DNA of 64,000 nt from an uncultured Clostridia bacterium (GTDB taxonomy: Bacteria > Bacillota > Clostridia > Lachnospirales > CAG-274), in assembly GCA_944381435.1 (NCBI GenBank), contig CALWLD010000009.1:1-64000 (forward strand), written 5' to 3'. Shown here piece after piece: positions 26,740-34,443 of this stretch. Position numbers and translations under genes: made by a program. The number at the start of each line of letters is the position of its first letter. Position 1 is the first letter of the stretch. The notes beneath the pieces were generated by a model. It did no database searches. It was not told the origin of the DNA and saw nothing but the letters and a program-made list of their open reading frames with translations.

Positions 26740-28978
26740 ATAAATAAGGGCTTTCTGCTCTTGCCTTTAACCTTTGCCATCTTATATCAATTTCTTTTTG
26801 TATGCTTTCTGTTATATCTTTATATTTTTCATCTTTTAAATGTTTTGTTCTTCCCATTTTAAATAGAAAATCTGTTATAGGAAGCTTTTCTCCTTTTTCT
26901 TCGGGGTTATAAGTTATTTTTGTTATGCCCTGTTCTATTTCATAAAGAGGGTGATAACAAGATTTTACACCAACCTCTATAACACTTCTTTCATATCGAG
27001 GTTCATCACCCCAGTTTAAAGGGCAGGCAGATAAACATTTTATATAAGAAAGCCCAAACTTTTTGCTATATTCTTGAGCCTTTCTTGCTTTTTTTACAAA
27101 ATCCGGTATATGACTTTCGGATACTGTAGCAACATAGGGGATATTGGTAGCGGCAAATATTTGAGGGTTGTCTTTATGGAATAGCTCTTTGCCGTATTCA
27201 TAATCTCCTATATGGCTTGTAGATGTTTTAGCCCCTTTAGGTGTAGAATAAGAAAGTTGGTAACCTGTGTTCATATATCCACCGTTGTCATATTCAAATA
27301 TTATCATATTATGGTTTCTTATAGCAGTACCTAAAGCAGAGCCAAGCCCTATATCAAGGCCACCATCACCAGATACCATTATAAATGTTATGTCTTTATC
27401 CTCAATCTCTCCTCTTTTTATCCTTTCTTTATACATTTCTAAAATGCCAGATAATGTAGCACTTCCATTTTGAAATAAATTATGCACATAGTTTACCTTA
27501 AAAGCAGTTTTAGGATAAGATGTTGTAACAACCATACCACAGCCTGTTTGAAAAAGTAAAACTACATTACCTTCTATGCCACTTAACAATAAATTAAGAT
27601 TAACAGGTATGCCACAGCCTGGACAAGCACTATGCCCTGCACATATTCTTTTTGGCATTTTAGGTAAATCTTTAACATTACCACCTGTAACATTAAATGT
27701 TTTTGTGCTTTCGTTATATTCTGCATTTGTTATATTTACAAGTGTATCTTTAGGGTTTATTACATTAAAGAATGGGCTATCTTTATGCTCTATATCTCCT
27801 ACATATTTACCAATATAATCGAACCTTTTAAGCTCCTTACCTTCAAGGCAATCAAAGGCATCTTCAAACAAGCTAACAGCATCTTCCACATAAAAATCTT
27901 TCCCACTAAGCCCGTATACACGGCTTATTACCTTTGTATTTAGCTCTTTTTCTTGTAAGCTTGCCTTAATTTCTAAGCTCATATTACCACCGTTAGCTCC
28001 ATAGCTATCTTGTCTATCAAGGCATATTAAAAGTTTGCTATCTTTACAGATATTATATATATCATCTGTTATCCACGGGCGTAAACATTTAATGGTAAAA
28101 GCACCTGCTTTTTTACCTTCTTTTCGCATTTTATCTACAGCTTCTTTTGTTGTTTCAAAGGTAGAGCCTAAAGAAAACATTAAAACATCGGCATCTTTTG
28201 TTAAATATCCTTCATAAGTTTTATATTCTCTTCCTGATATTTCTTTATATTCTTCAAATAGTTTAGGTAAATATTCTTTAGCCTCTTCCATAGCTAAATT
28301 TAATTGATATTTATTGTTTATTAAGTCTGGTTCGTTCATATAAGAGCCTATAGTTATAGGGTTATCCATATTTAAGGCACTATATTTTCTTTCACATTTA
28401 CCTATAAAATCTTGCACATCTTTATCGTTATCAAAAATATGAGCTTTTTTCTTTTGATGGCTTGTAAAAAAACCATCAAAAGCTATTATAACAGGAAGAT
28501 TAACTTTCTCTGCAAGCTTTAAACCTATTATGTTAAAATCATATACTTCTTGGTTATCTTTAGCAAAAAGTATTATCCAACCTGTATTTAATGTATACAT
28601 TATGTCGCTATGGTCGCCTTTTATAGATAAAGGGCCAGATACACTTCTGCAAGCAACGTTTAAAACCATAGGAAACCTAGTTCCAGATTGAACAGGTAAC
28701 TGCTCTAGGCTATATAAAAGCCCGTTTGCACTTGTAGCACTAAAAACTCTACCACCACCAACAGATGCACCATAGCATATACCGCTTGCACTATGCTCTC
28801 CCTCTGCAGCAATAAGCCTTGTGTTACATTCTCCGTTAGCTATCATATAATCTATATTTTCAGCTATTTGTGTAGACGGTGTTATAGGATAATATCCCAT
28901 TATGTGATAATTTATCTGCTTACAGGCAATGCTTGCAAGCTCGTTACCACTTTCAAAAATAACTTTCTGTTTTAACAT
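26738..28978 (-). CDS. 2-oxoacid:ferredoxin oxidoreductase, fused alpha and beta subunits
   Basis: This 746-aa protein has the pyrimidine-binding alpha part first (GYYPITPSTQIAENID near residue 30, then the KGDHSDIMY region, then domain II to about 400). The TPP- and [4Fe-4S]-binding beta part follows (GHSACPGCGIPVNLN near 460, FQTGCGMVV, the TPP motif VSGDGGLDIGLGSALGTAIRNHN near 540-565, and a fourth cysteine in CLSACPLNWG). It oxidises a 2-oxoacid, most likely pyruvate, to the acyl-CoA while reducing ferredoxin. The alpha sequence is closest in pattern to pyruvate enzymes, but a branched-chain 2-oxoacid is possible. It lies ten bases after the gamma-delta gene, with AGGAGG. Confidence 0.88.
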   Translation of the reverse strand: MLKQKVIFESGNELASIACKQINYHIMGYYPITPSTQIAENIDYMIANGECNTRLIAAEGEHSASGICYGASVGGGRVFSATSANGLLYSLEQLPVQSGTRFPMVLNVACRSVSGPLSIKGDHSDIMYTLNTGWIILFAKDNQEVYDFNIIGLKLAEKVNLPVIIAFDGFFTSHQKKKAHIFDNDKDVQDFIGKCERKYSALNMDNPITIGSYMNEPDLINNKYQLNLAMEEAKEYLPKLFEEYKEISGREYKTYEGYLTKDADVLMFSLGSTFETTKEAVDKMRKEGKKAGAFTIKCLRPWITDDIYNICKDSKLLICLDRQDSYGANGGNMSLEIKASLQEKELNTKVISRVYGLSGKDFYVEDAVSLFEDAFDCLEGKELKRFDYIGKYVGDIEHKDSPFFNVINPKDTLVNITNAEYNESTKTFNVTGGNVKDLPKMPKRICAGHSACPGCGIPVNLNLLLSGIEGNVVLLFQTGCGMVVTTSYPKTAFKVNYVHNLFQNGSATLSGILEMYKERIKRGEIEDKDITFIMVSGDGGLDIGLGSALGTAIRNHNMIIFEYDNGGYMNTGYQLSYSTPKGAKTSTSHIGDYEYGKELFHKDNPQIFAATNIPYVATVSESHIPDFVKKARKAQEYSKKFGLSYIKCLSACPLNWGDEPRYERSVIEVGVKSCYHPLYEIEQGITKITYNPEEKGEKLPITDFLFKMGRTKHLKDEKYKDITESIQKEIDIRWQRLKARAESPYL

Positions 28979-28988
28979 ATAACCCCTC

Positions 28989-30044
28989 CTAAATTTTAGT
29001 ATCTTCCGTATAACTTTCGCTAGTTACAAAAGAGCTAGCTCCTATATTTTCAAAGTCTAGTTTATCTATTATTAAATCTTTGTTTCTTATATGTTGTTCA
29101 TATATATTTATATCTTTTTCTAGCTTTGCTTCTAAAGCGTTTACAGGGCATATTTCTACGCACCTTAAACACCCTTTACAATGATGATAATCTATACCTA
29201 AATTTACCATAGCTTCTTTCCCTTTATATTCACCCTTTACAAACTGAAAGCTCATATCAGGACAGGTGCTATCACAAAGCCCACAGTTTATACATTTATC
29301 TTTTATAAAAACAGGCACATATCCTTCTCTACTAGCCGATACATCGTTAGATATGCTACTACCAAAGGAAGGGTTAACACCACCTATAGGAGCATTTTTA
29401 TAACCCCATTTTGTTTTTATATCATCGCTTACTATATAGTCGTATTTATTATCTACTTTTATTTCTTTAAATTTAACCATTTCATAGCCTTTTTTTATAG
29501 CGTTTAAGTTATTTTCTAAAGCCTTTGGATATTTTTTGCCTATTGTATCTTTAATGCAATCTTCTAGTTTATTAATATCTAAAAAATCGTTAGTTTTTGC
29601 TATAGCTCCAAGCATAACCATATTTATACGGCTTTTTGTTTCTATAGCAATATTTAAAGCATCTATACAATAAAGTTTTCCGCCATATAGCTTTAAAATA
29701 TCTCTTACTTCATCTATATCTTTATTAGTGTTTACAACAATAGATGTGTTTTCGCTAACTCCTGCTAATAAATTTTCTTTACCTGCTAATGCAATATGAA
29801 ATATACCTAGTACATCTGGTGTTTTAATAGGGCTATTAACCCTTATAGGCGTATTTTCTTTTGCATACCTTATATAAGATTTTACAGGAGAACCTCTTTT
29901 TTCTGAGCCATAGCTTGAAAAGCTAGAAGCATTAAGCCCTAGATATAAGGCTCCATATTCTCCTAAAATTTTACCAGCTAAGTTTGCTCCAAGCCCTCCT
30001 ATACTCTCTAGCCTTATCTCAAAATAATCTTTTTTAAAGCTCAT
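28989..30044 (-). CDS. 2-oxoacid:ferredoxin oxidoreductase, fused gamma and delta subunits
   Basis: The 351-aa protein starts with the gamma domain (EIRLESIGGLGANLAGKILGEYG, then YGSEKRGSPVKSYIR; to about residue 190). It ends with a delta-type domain holding two [4Fe-4S] motifs: CINCGLCDSTCPD near residue 247 and CKGCLRCVEICPV near 287. The delta part carries electrons from the beta cluster to ferredoxin. It is the first gene of a two-gene operon; together the two polypeptides contain all four classical subunits. The ATG follows AAAGGAG. Confidence 0.88.
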   Translation of the reverse strand: MSFKKDYFEIRLESIGGLGANLAGKILGEYGALYLGLNASSFSSYGSEKRGSPVKSYIRYAKENTPIRVNSPIKTPDVLGIFHIALAGKENLLAGVSENTSIVVNTNKDIDEVRDILKLYGGKLYCIDALNIAIETKSRINMVMLGAIAKTNDFLDINKLEDCIKDTIGKKYPKALENNLNAIKKGYEMVKFKEIKVDNKYDYIVSDDIKTKWGYKNAPIGGVNPSFGSSISNDVSASREGYVPVFIKDKCINCGLCDSTCPDMSFQFVKGEYKGKEAMVNLGIDYHHCKGCLRCVEICPVNALEAKLEKDINIYEQHIRNKDLIIDKLDFENIGASSFVTSESYTEDTKI

Positions 30045-30175
30045 AAAAAAACTCCTTTCAAAACAAATAACTAATATTAGTATTTATTTTAAAAGAAGTT
30101 TTTATTCATTTTTTGTTATATAACTATATTTTGTTTACATTTTACTATATTTTATAAATATTTTTATTTTATATA

Positions 30176-30351
30176 AAATATTTAAGTAATTAAAGGGTTC
30201 TAGGGCAAAGCCCTAGAAGAAGGGTGGTGGGGGAATATATAATAACAAAAACCTTGCCTTAAATAAAAAAACCTAATAACTGTATATAATTTTTGCAAAG
30301 TAAAAATTAATATATATTGAAAAAGGTTGTCGACTTTGTCGACAACCTTAA
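30176..30351 (+). repeat. Dispersed intergenic element, copy C
   Basis: This copy fills most of the 307-base gap between the DUF951 gene and the oxidoreductase operon. It has AAATATTTAAGTAATTAAAGGG, the same 21-base palindrome as copy A (30198-30218), AAGGGTGGTGGGGG, the core AATAACAAAAACCTTGCCTTAAA, a diverged AT-rich section, and the end hairpin AAGGTTGTCGAC / GTCGACAACCTT (30324-30350). Confidence 0.7.
30324..30350 (-). terminator. Terminator of the mscS-DUF951 unit (end hairpin of element C)
   Basis: A 12-bp stem AAGGTTGTCGAC / GTCGACAACCTT with a TTT loop. On the minus strand it is followed by TTTTTC, just past the DUF951 stop. Confidence 0.75.
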
Positions 30352-30540
30352 CTAGCTTTTATTATCTTCTACTTTATATTTAACTGCTTTTTCAAACTTA
30401 GCCCTAGGTAGCATAACTATATGCCCACAGCCTAAGCATTTTATCTTAAAATCTGCCCCAACACGTATAACTTCCCATTGATGACTTTTACAAGGGTGAG
30501 GTTTTTTAGTATATACAATATCGCCTATAGCATAATCCAT
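30352..30540 (-). CDS. DUF951 family protein
   Basis: The 62-aa basic protein matches the DUF951 (YyzM-like) pattern: GDIVYTKKPHPCKSHQWEVIRVGADFKIKCLGCGH, then MLPRAKFEK. Its three cysteines (CKSH, CLGC) suggest a small metal-binding or nucleic-acid-binding fold of unknown role. It starts three bases after the mscS stop. In Firmicutes DUF951 genes are often found directly after mscS genes, as here, so co-transcription is likely. Confidence 0.9.
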   Translation of the reverse strand: MDYAIGDIVYTKKPHPCKSHQWEVIRVGADFKIKCLGCGHIVMLPRAKFEKAVKYKVEDNKS

Positions 30541-30543
30541 ATT

Positions 30544-31401
30544 TTAAGCTTCCTTTCTTTTGTTTTCTACAATTTCTATAACTCGTTTAGGGTAAGGTAT
30601 ATTAATATTTTCTTTATCAAAGCGTTTTTTCATAAGCCTTCTTATTTCGCGTTCTACCTGCCAGTTTTCTCCTATATCTGTATCGGCAAGTATCCTTATA
30701 ACAACAGCACTATCTGCTAAATCTATTATGCCTAAAACTTTAGGCTCTGCAATAAGCCCAGAAACAGTTTTTTCTTTATAAATTTTAGCAACTTCATCTT
30801 TCATAACATCTATAACTCTATCTATGTTTTCTTCGTAGGCAACACCTATATCAATGGTACCACGGTTAAATTCTTTAGACATATTAGTTATTATTTTAAT
30901 CATACCGTTTGGGATAATATGTAAATCTCCATCAGCACTTCTTATCCTTGTGCTTCTAAGGCCTATGCTTTCAACAGTGCCTGTTAGCATATCTACAGTT
31001 ATAATATCACCAACGCCAAACTGGTCTTCAAATAAAATAAACATACCTGTTATTACATCTTGAACTAAGCTTTGAGCCCCAAAACCTATGGCAACGCTAC
31101 CAACCCCAGCAACAGCAATTAAAGAGGTTACGTTTACACCGAAGGTTGTAAGGATGCTACATATTACAATAAACCAAACAGTATATTTTATAACGCTTGA
31201 TAAAACCTCAGATAAAGTTTGCTTTTTTCTCTCTGTAAGTTTGTTATTTAGCTTTAAAGATTTTCTTATAAAAGCATTTAATAACTTTATAACAATACCT
31301 GCGATTATTATTTGAACAATGCTTATACCTATATGCCCTATAATATCTATAAGCCATTCTAAACTTTTTATAGCTTCCATTTTTTCATTAAATTTATCCA
31401 T
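30544..31401 (-). CDS. Small-conductance mechanosensitive channel, MscS family
   Basis: This 285-aa channel releases solutes on hypo-osmotic shock. Three membrane segments cover about residues 18-120. The pore helix carries the Ala/Gly pattern of the family (AVAGVGSVAIGFGAQSLVQDVITGMFILFEDQFGVGDII). A beta domain (GTVESIGLRSTRIRSADGDLHIIPNG) and the alpha/beta C-terminal domain follow. Length is normal. AAGGAG precedes the ATG. Confidence 0.95.
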   Translation of the reverse strand: MDKFNEKMEAIKSLEWLIDIIGHIGISIVQIIIAGIVIKLLNAFIRKSLKLNNKLTERKKQTLSEVLSSVIKYTVWFIVICSILTTFGVNVTSLIAVAGVGSVAIGFGAQSLVQDVITGMFILFEDQFGVGDIITVDMLTGTVESIGLRSTRIRSADGDLHIIPNGMIKIITNMSKEFNRGTIDIGVAYEENIDRVIDVMKDEVAKIYKEKTVSGLIAEPKVLGIIDLADSAVVIRILADTDIGENWQVEREIRRLMKKRFDKENINIPYPKRVIEIVENKRKEA

Positions 31402-31434
31402 TGTTAGCTCCTTCTTCTTTTGTATAATTTTAAA

Positions 31435-32091
31435 TTATTTTGTACTGTTTAAAAAATATGTAAATATATTTTTGCTATGTACATCAAAAAGTGCCTCTGG
31501 GTGCCATTGTAACCCCATAAAAAATATGCTGTTATCTTTATATTCTATAGCTTCTATAACATCATCACACATAGCACTTATTTTAAAGTCTTTTGCTAGC
31601 TTATCTATAGCTTGATGATGTAAAGAATTTACCTTTATAAAATCTGATTTAATTATATTGTGTAAAATAGTATCTTTTTGTATGTTTACACTATGTGTTT
31701 TTATACATTTATCTTCTTTTTGCATATGGTTAGGTATGTGTTGTTTTATGGTGCCGTTAAAAGCAACGTTCATTATTTGAACCCCTCTACATATAGCTAG
31801 AGTTGGTATTTTTCTTTTTAATGCTTCTTTTAAAAGGCACATTTCAAACATATCTCTTTCTATGTATATATTGCTTGTTTCTTTTTCTTTTTTTTGGCTA
31901 TAAAAGCTAGGCTCTATATCTCCGCCACCTGTTAATAATATACCTTTTATATAGTCATAGTTTATATTTTTTATGTTATAATCACTAATATAATAAGGTT
32001 CATTTAAAGCTTTAATATTTTCTATATAATTTTTATTAACAAAAAACTTGTCATTATCTATAGAAGGAACTATAAGAATAAATTTATCCAT
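31435..32091 (-). CDS. Class I glutamine amidotransferase-like peptidase (C26)
   Basis: The 218-aa protein belongs to the gamma-glutamyl-GABA hydrolase/peptidase C26 group. The oxyanion loop GILLTGGGDIEPSFY lies near residue 50, the nucleophile is Cys101 in AICRGVQIMN, and the catalytic His is in GLQWHPEALFD near 196. It probably cleaves a gamma-glutamyl amide in the cytoplasm; the substrate is unknown. It is a single gene with AAGGAGGG, divergent from cheC. Confidence 0.88.
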   Translation of the reverse strand: MDKFILIVPSIDNDKFFVNKNYIENIKALNEPYYISDYNIKNINYDYIKGILLTGGGDIEPSFYSQKKEKETSNIYIERDMFEMCLLKEALKRKIPTLAICRGVQIMNVAFNGTIKQHIPNHMQKEDKCIKTHSVNIQKDTILHNIIKSDFIKVNSLHHQAIDKLAKDFKISAMCDDVIEAIEYKDNSIFFMGLQWHPEALFDVHSKNIFTYFLNSTK

Positions 32092-32251
32092 AAACCCTCC
32101 TTAAAACCTAATATACCTATATTTTATTAGAGTGAATAAAAAATATACTTAAATTTTATAAAATAGTTTTCAAAATTTAATTTTTGTGATAAAATTATTA
32201 TACTATAAATTATTAAATATGTAAATTAATTAAATTTTAAAGGAGTTTATT

Positions 32252-32830
32252 ATGAGTAGCTTAAATTTAATGGATATAGATATGCTAAAAGAAGTTGCAA
32301 ACATAGGAACAGGAAACGCAGCTACCAGCCTTTCAAATCTTGTTAAACAACGTATATCAATGAGCGTACCAACTGTTAAAATGCCAGAATTTAAACATCT
32401 TGCAGATTTTGTTGGAGGAGCAGATGCTTTAATTTCAGGACTGTTAGTTGGAATTAGCGGTGATGTAGATGGGATAATGATGTATCTTATGACAGAAAAA
32501 TCTGCTTGCACCCTTGCCAAAGAAATAATGGGAAGAGATAAAAAAAGCTTTGCTGATTTTGATGAAATAGATTACTCTATGCTTACAGAAATAGGCAATA
32601 TCCTTACAAGCTCTTACCTTACAGCTTTATCGCAACTTATGAACTATAAAATAAACCAATCTGTACCATCTTTATCTGTTGATATGGCAGGTGCTATATT
32701 AAGTGTTCCTGCTATAGAGTTTGGACGTGTTGCAGATAAAGTTTTATTTATAGAATCAACATTTATGCAAACTACAGGAGAGGATAAAGACCTATCAGGC
32801 TACTTTATGTTAATACCAGAGGTAAAATAA
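32252..32830 (+). CDS. cheC: Chemotaxis protein CheC (CheY-P phosphatase)
   Basis: This 192-aa protein of the CheC/CheX/FliY family removes phosphate from CheY. Both active-site copies are intact: DMLKEVANIGTGNA (about residues 10-23, E14 and N17) and SMLTEIGNILTSSY (about 109-122). Each is followed by the conserved SVP. CheC usually works with CheD, which is not in the window. It lies next to a hydrolase gene (one base apart) rather than in a chemotaxis operon. Confidence 0.9.
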   Translation: MSSLNLMDIDMLKEVANIGTGNAATSLSNLVKQRISMSVPTVKMPEFKHLADFVGGADALISGLLVGISGDVDGIMMYLMTEKSACTLAKEIMGRDKKSFADFDEIDYSMLTEIGNILTSSYLTALSQLMNYKINQSVPSLSVDMAGAILSVPAIEFGRVADKVLFIESTFMQTTGEDKDLSGYFMLIPEVK

Positions 32831-32831
32831 T

Positions 32832-33614
32832 ATGGAGAATAATATTAAAGTTTCTACTTATAACATTAGATACGATAATTTAGGTGATGTAAACTGGGGA
32901 TTTGATAAAAGAGGCGAGCATATTTTAAATATGATAAAAAGAGAGAACTTTGATATACTAGGTATACAAGAAGCTTTGCCTCATCAGCTAGATATGCTAA
33001 AAACAATGGATACATATAGCTTTTTTGGCGTGTCTAGAAGTGGCAACCCTAAAGAAGATGAATATAACGGAATATTTTATAAAAAAGATAGATTTGAAAA
33101 GATAGATGGAGGTTATTTTTGGTTATCTAAAACACCAAATGAGCCATCTATTTATGAAGGTGCAGGTTGTAAGAGGATATGTGTTTTTGTTATTTTGTTA
33201 GATAAATTAACTAGCGAAAAATATGTATTTTCAGTAACTCATCTTGATAACATATCAGAAGAAGCTCGCGTTTATGGAGCTAACCTTATATTAAAAAATC
33301 TTTGTAAATATTTTACATATCCTTTTGTTTTAATGGGTGATTTTAACTCTTTTACAACAGATGAAGTTTATAAAATTATAACAAACAAGCTTGATGAGGT
33401 AAAAGTTATAATAGATTATAAAAATAGGGGAACATTTACAGAAGATGCAGATTTCTTGGTAGATTCTAAAGCTAAAGAGTTAGAAATTGACTTTATATTC
33501 ATAAATAAATTTTTTAATGTATCAAATGTTAATATATTAAGGGACAGTTTTAATGGTAAATATATATCAGACCATTTTCCTGTTGTTGCTAATTTATACA
33601 CAAAAAAAGCATAG
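32832..33614 (+). CDS. Endonuclease/exonuclease/phosphatase family hydrolase
   Basis: This 260-aa protein has the metal-dependent EEP fold. Motifs seen are STYNIRYDN near residue 8, DILGIQEALPHQ near 38 (metal-binding Glu), SVTHLDN near 135, LMGDFNSF near 168, and SDHFPVVANL at the end (catalytic His). There is no signal peptide, so it acts in the cytoplasm on a phosphodiester or phosphomonoester of unknown identity. It follows cheC by one base and shares its transcript. Confidence 0.9.
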   Translation: MENNIKVSTYNIRYDNLGDVNWGFDKRGEHILNMIKRENFDILGIQEALPHQLDMLKTMDTYSFFGVSRSGNPKEDEYNGIFYKKDRFEKIDGGYFWLSKTPNEPSIYEGAGCKRICVFVILLDKLTSEKYVFSVTHLDNISEEARVYGANLILKNLCKYFTYPFVLMGDFNSFTTDEVYKIITNKLDEVKVIIDYKNRGTFTEDADFLVDSKAKELEIDFIFINKFFNVSNVNILRDSFNGKYISDHFPVVANLYTKKA

Positions 33615-33638
33615 ACATTTTCTATGCTTTTTTTGTGT
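33602..33638. terminator. Bidirectional terminator
   Basis: AAAAAAAGCATAG / CTATGCTTTTTTT with a short loop lies between the EEP gene and the XRE-type frame on the other strand. Confidence 0.88.
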
Positions 33639-33648
33639 ATAAAAAATT

Positions 33649-33990
33649 TTATGTTCTTTTAAGCTCTAAATCTAATAAAACATTAATTATTTTTTTGCTA
33701 TAATTATCTAATTTTTTATATTTTTTTATAAAATCTAAATCTTCTTCTGATAAATCAACATTTTGACTAGAATAAGACTTAATTTTTGTAAGCCCCAAAA
33801 TATAATCAATAGATACATCATAAAATTTTGATATCTTTATAAGAAAATCTGAATTAGGCTCTCTTATACCAGATTCGTAATTAGCATAGGTAGTATATTT
33901 TATATTTAATTTATCTGTAAGTTCTTTTTTAGATAGGTTAGCATCTTTTCTTAAATTTTTTAAAGTTTCCTGATTTTTAAATTTAAAAAT
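33649..33990 (-). pseudogene. XRE-type HTH regulator lacking a normal start
   Basis: A 113-codon frame on the minus strand encodes a clear helix-turn-helix domain (NLRKDANLSKKELTDKLNIK, YTTYANYESGIREPNSDFL, ISKFYDVSIDYILGLT) followed by an acidic and then basic C-terminal helix. The frame opens after a stop at about 34000. It has no ATG, GTG or TTG before the domain, and no Shine-Dalgarno sequence lies upstream. The nearest possible initiator is ATT at 33990. Either the 5' end has been lost or mutated, or an unusual start is used. It is adjacent to another broken gene, which favours decay. Confidence 0.6.
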
Positions 33991-34023
33991 GGAGTATTAA
34001 TAGTAAATAATGTGTTAATTAGT

Positions 34024-34297
34024 ATGGCTAATGGGTTGTTTACTACTAATAATATTTTTAATAATCTTATTAGTAGTTTAGCAACAATGATAGTCGCACC
34101 GCATATGTTATTTGTGGGCTTATCTGTAATTTTTAATTGGATAGGTTGGGCAATGCTTAATATAGACTGCTCTTGTTTCAGGCATATTATATGCAGTTTC
34201 TATGTTACTAATGATTATATCTGCCCATTTTGTTCTTATATAAATGGTTTTAAGCTTTATAGCATTTAGCAAAATGAAAAGCATTAATCAACAATAA
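34024..34297 (+). pseudogene. Broken gene for a small membrane protein (about 90 aa)
   Basis: From ATG 34024 the frame reads MANGLFTTNNIFNNLISSL, then two hydrophobic segments, to about 34164. A one-base shift near 34165 then moves the reading into another frame that continues as a hydrophobic protein (TALVSGILYAVSMLLMIISA, then FVLI). An in-frame TAA at 34241 interrupts it before MVLSFIAFSKMKSINQQ and the final TAA at 34295. Joined, the pieces make a compact protein with three to four membrane segments. Two lesions indicate a pseudogene. The intact protein resembles small clostridial membrane proteins of unknown role. A large inverted repeat follows directly. Confidence 0.65.
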
Positions 34298-34351
34298 ATT
34301 ATACAAAAATAAGACTATAATTTTATATATAGTGTTATTTTTGTATAATTT
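34296..34351. repeat. Long inverted repeat (17-bp perfect arms) after the broken membrane gene
   Basis: AAATTATACAAAAATAA (34296-34312) is exactly complementary to TTATTTTTGTATAATTT (34335-34351). An inner 6-bp stem ACTATA / TATAGT extends it. It may be a terminator or the remnant of a small mobile element. Confidence 0.75.
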
Positions 34352-34383
34352 AATAAAAATTACATATTAGCTATAAAAAGTAG

Positions 34384-34412
34384 TTGAAAAATTAATAAAA
34401 ATATTATATAAT
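34384..34412 (+). promoter_or_regulatory. Sigma-A promoter of the chemoreceptor gene
   Basis: TTGAAA (34384-34389) and TATAAT (34407-34412) are separated by 17 bases, about 31 bases before the start codon. Confidence 0.65.
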
Positions 34413-34443
34413 TAGAAGAACTGTTTTTAAGGGGGAGAAATAA

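Noticed and set aside
34012-34269. Intact 85-aa gene on the plus strand
   Set aside because: The second half (NIDCSCFRHIICSFYVTND) is unlike a membrane protein, while the next frame continues a hydrophobic pattern. It reads as a frameshifted pseudogene.
33649-34351. Toxin-antitoxin or phage-defence module
   Set aside because: The only recognisable domain is an XRE helix-turn-helix. The neighbour is a broken membrane protein with no toxin or nuclease motif, so a defence role cannot be supported.
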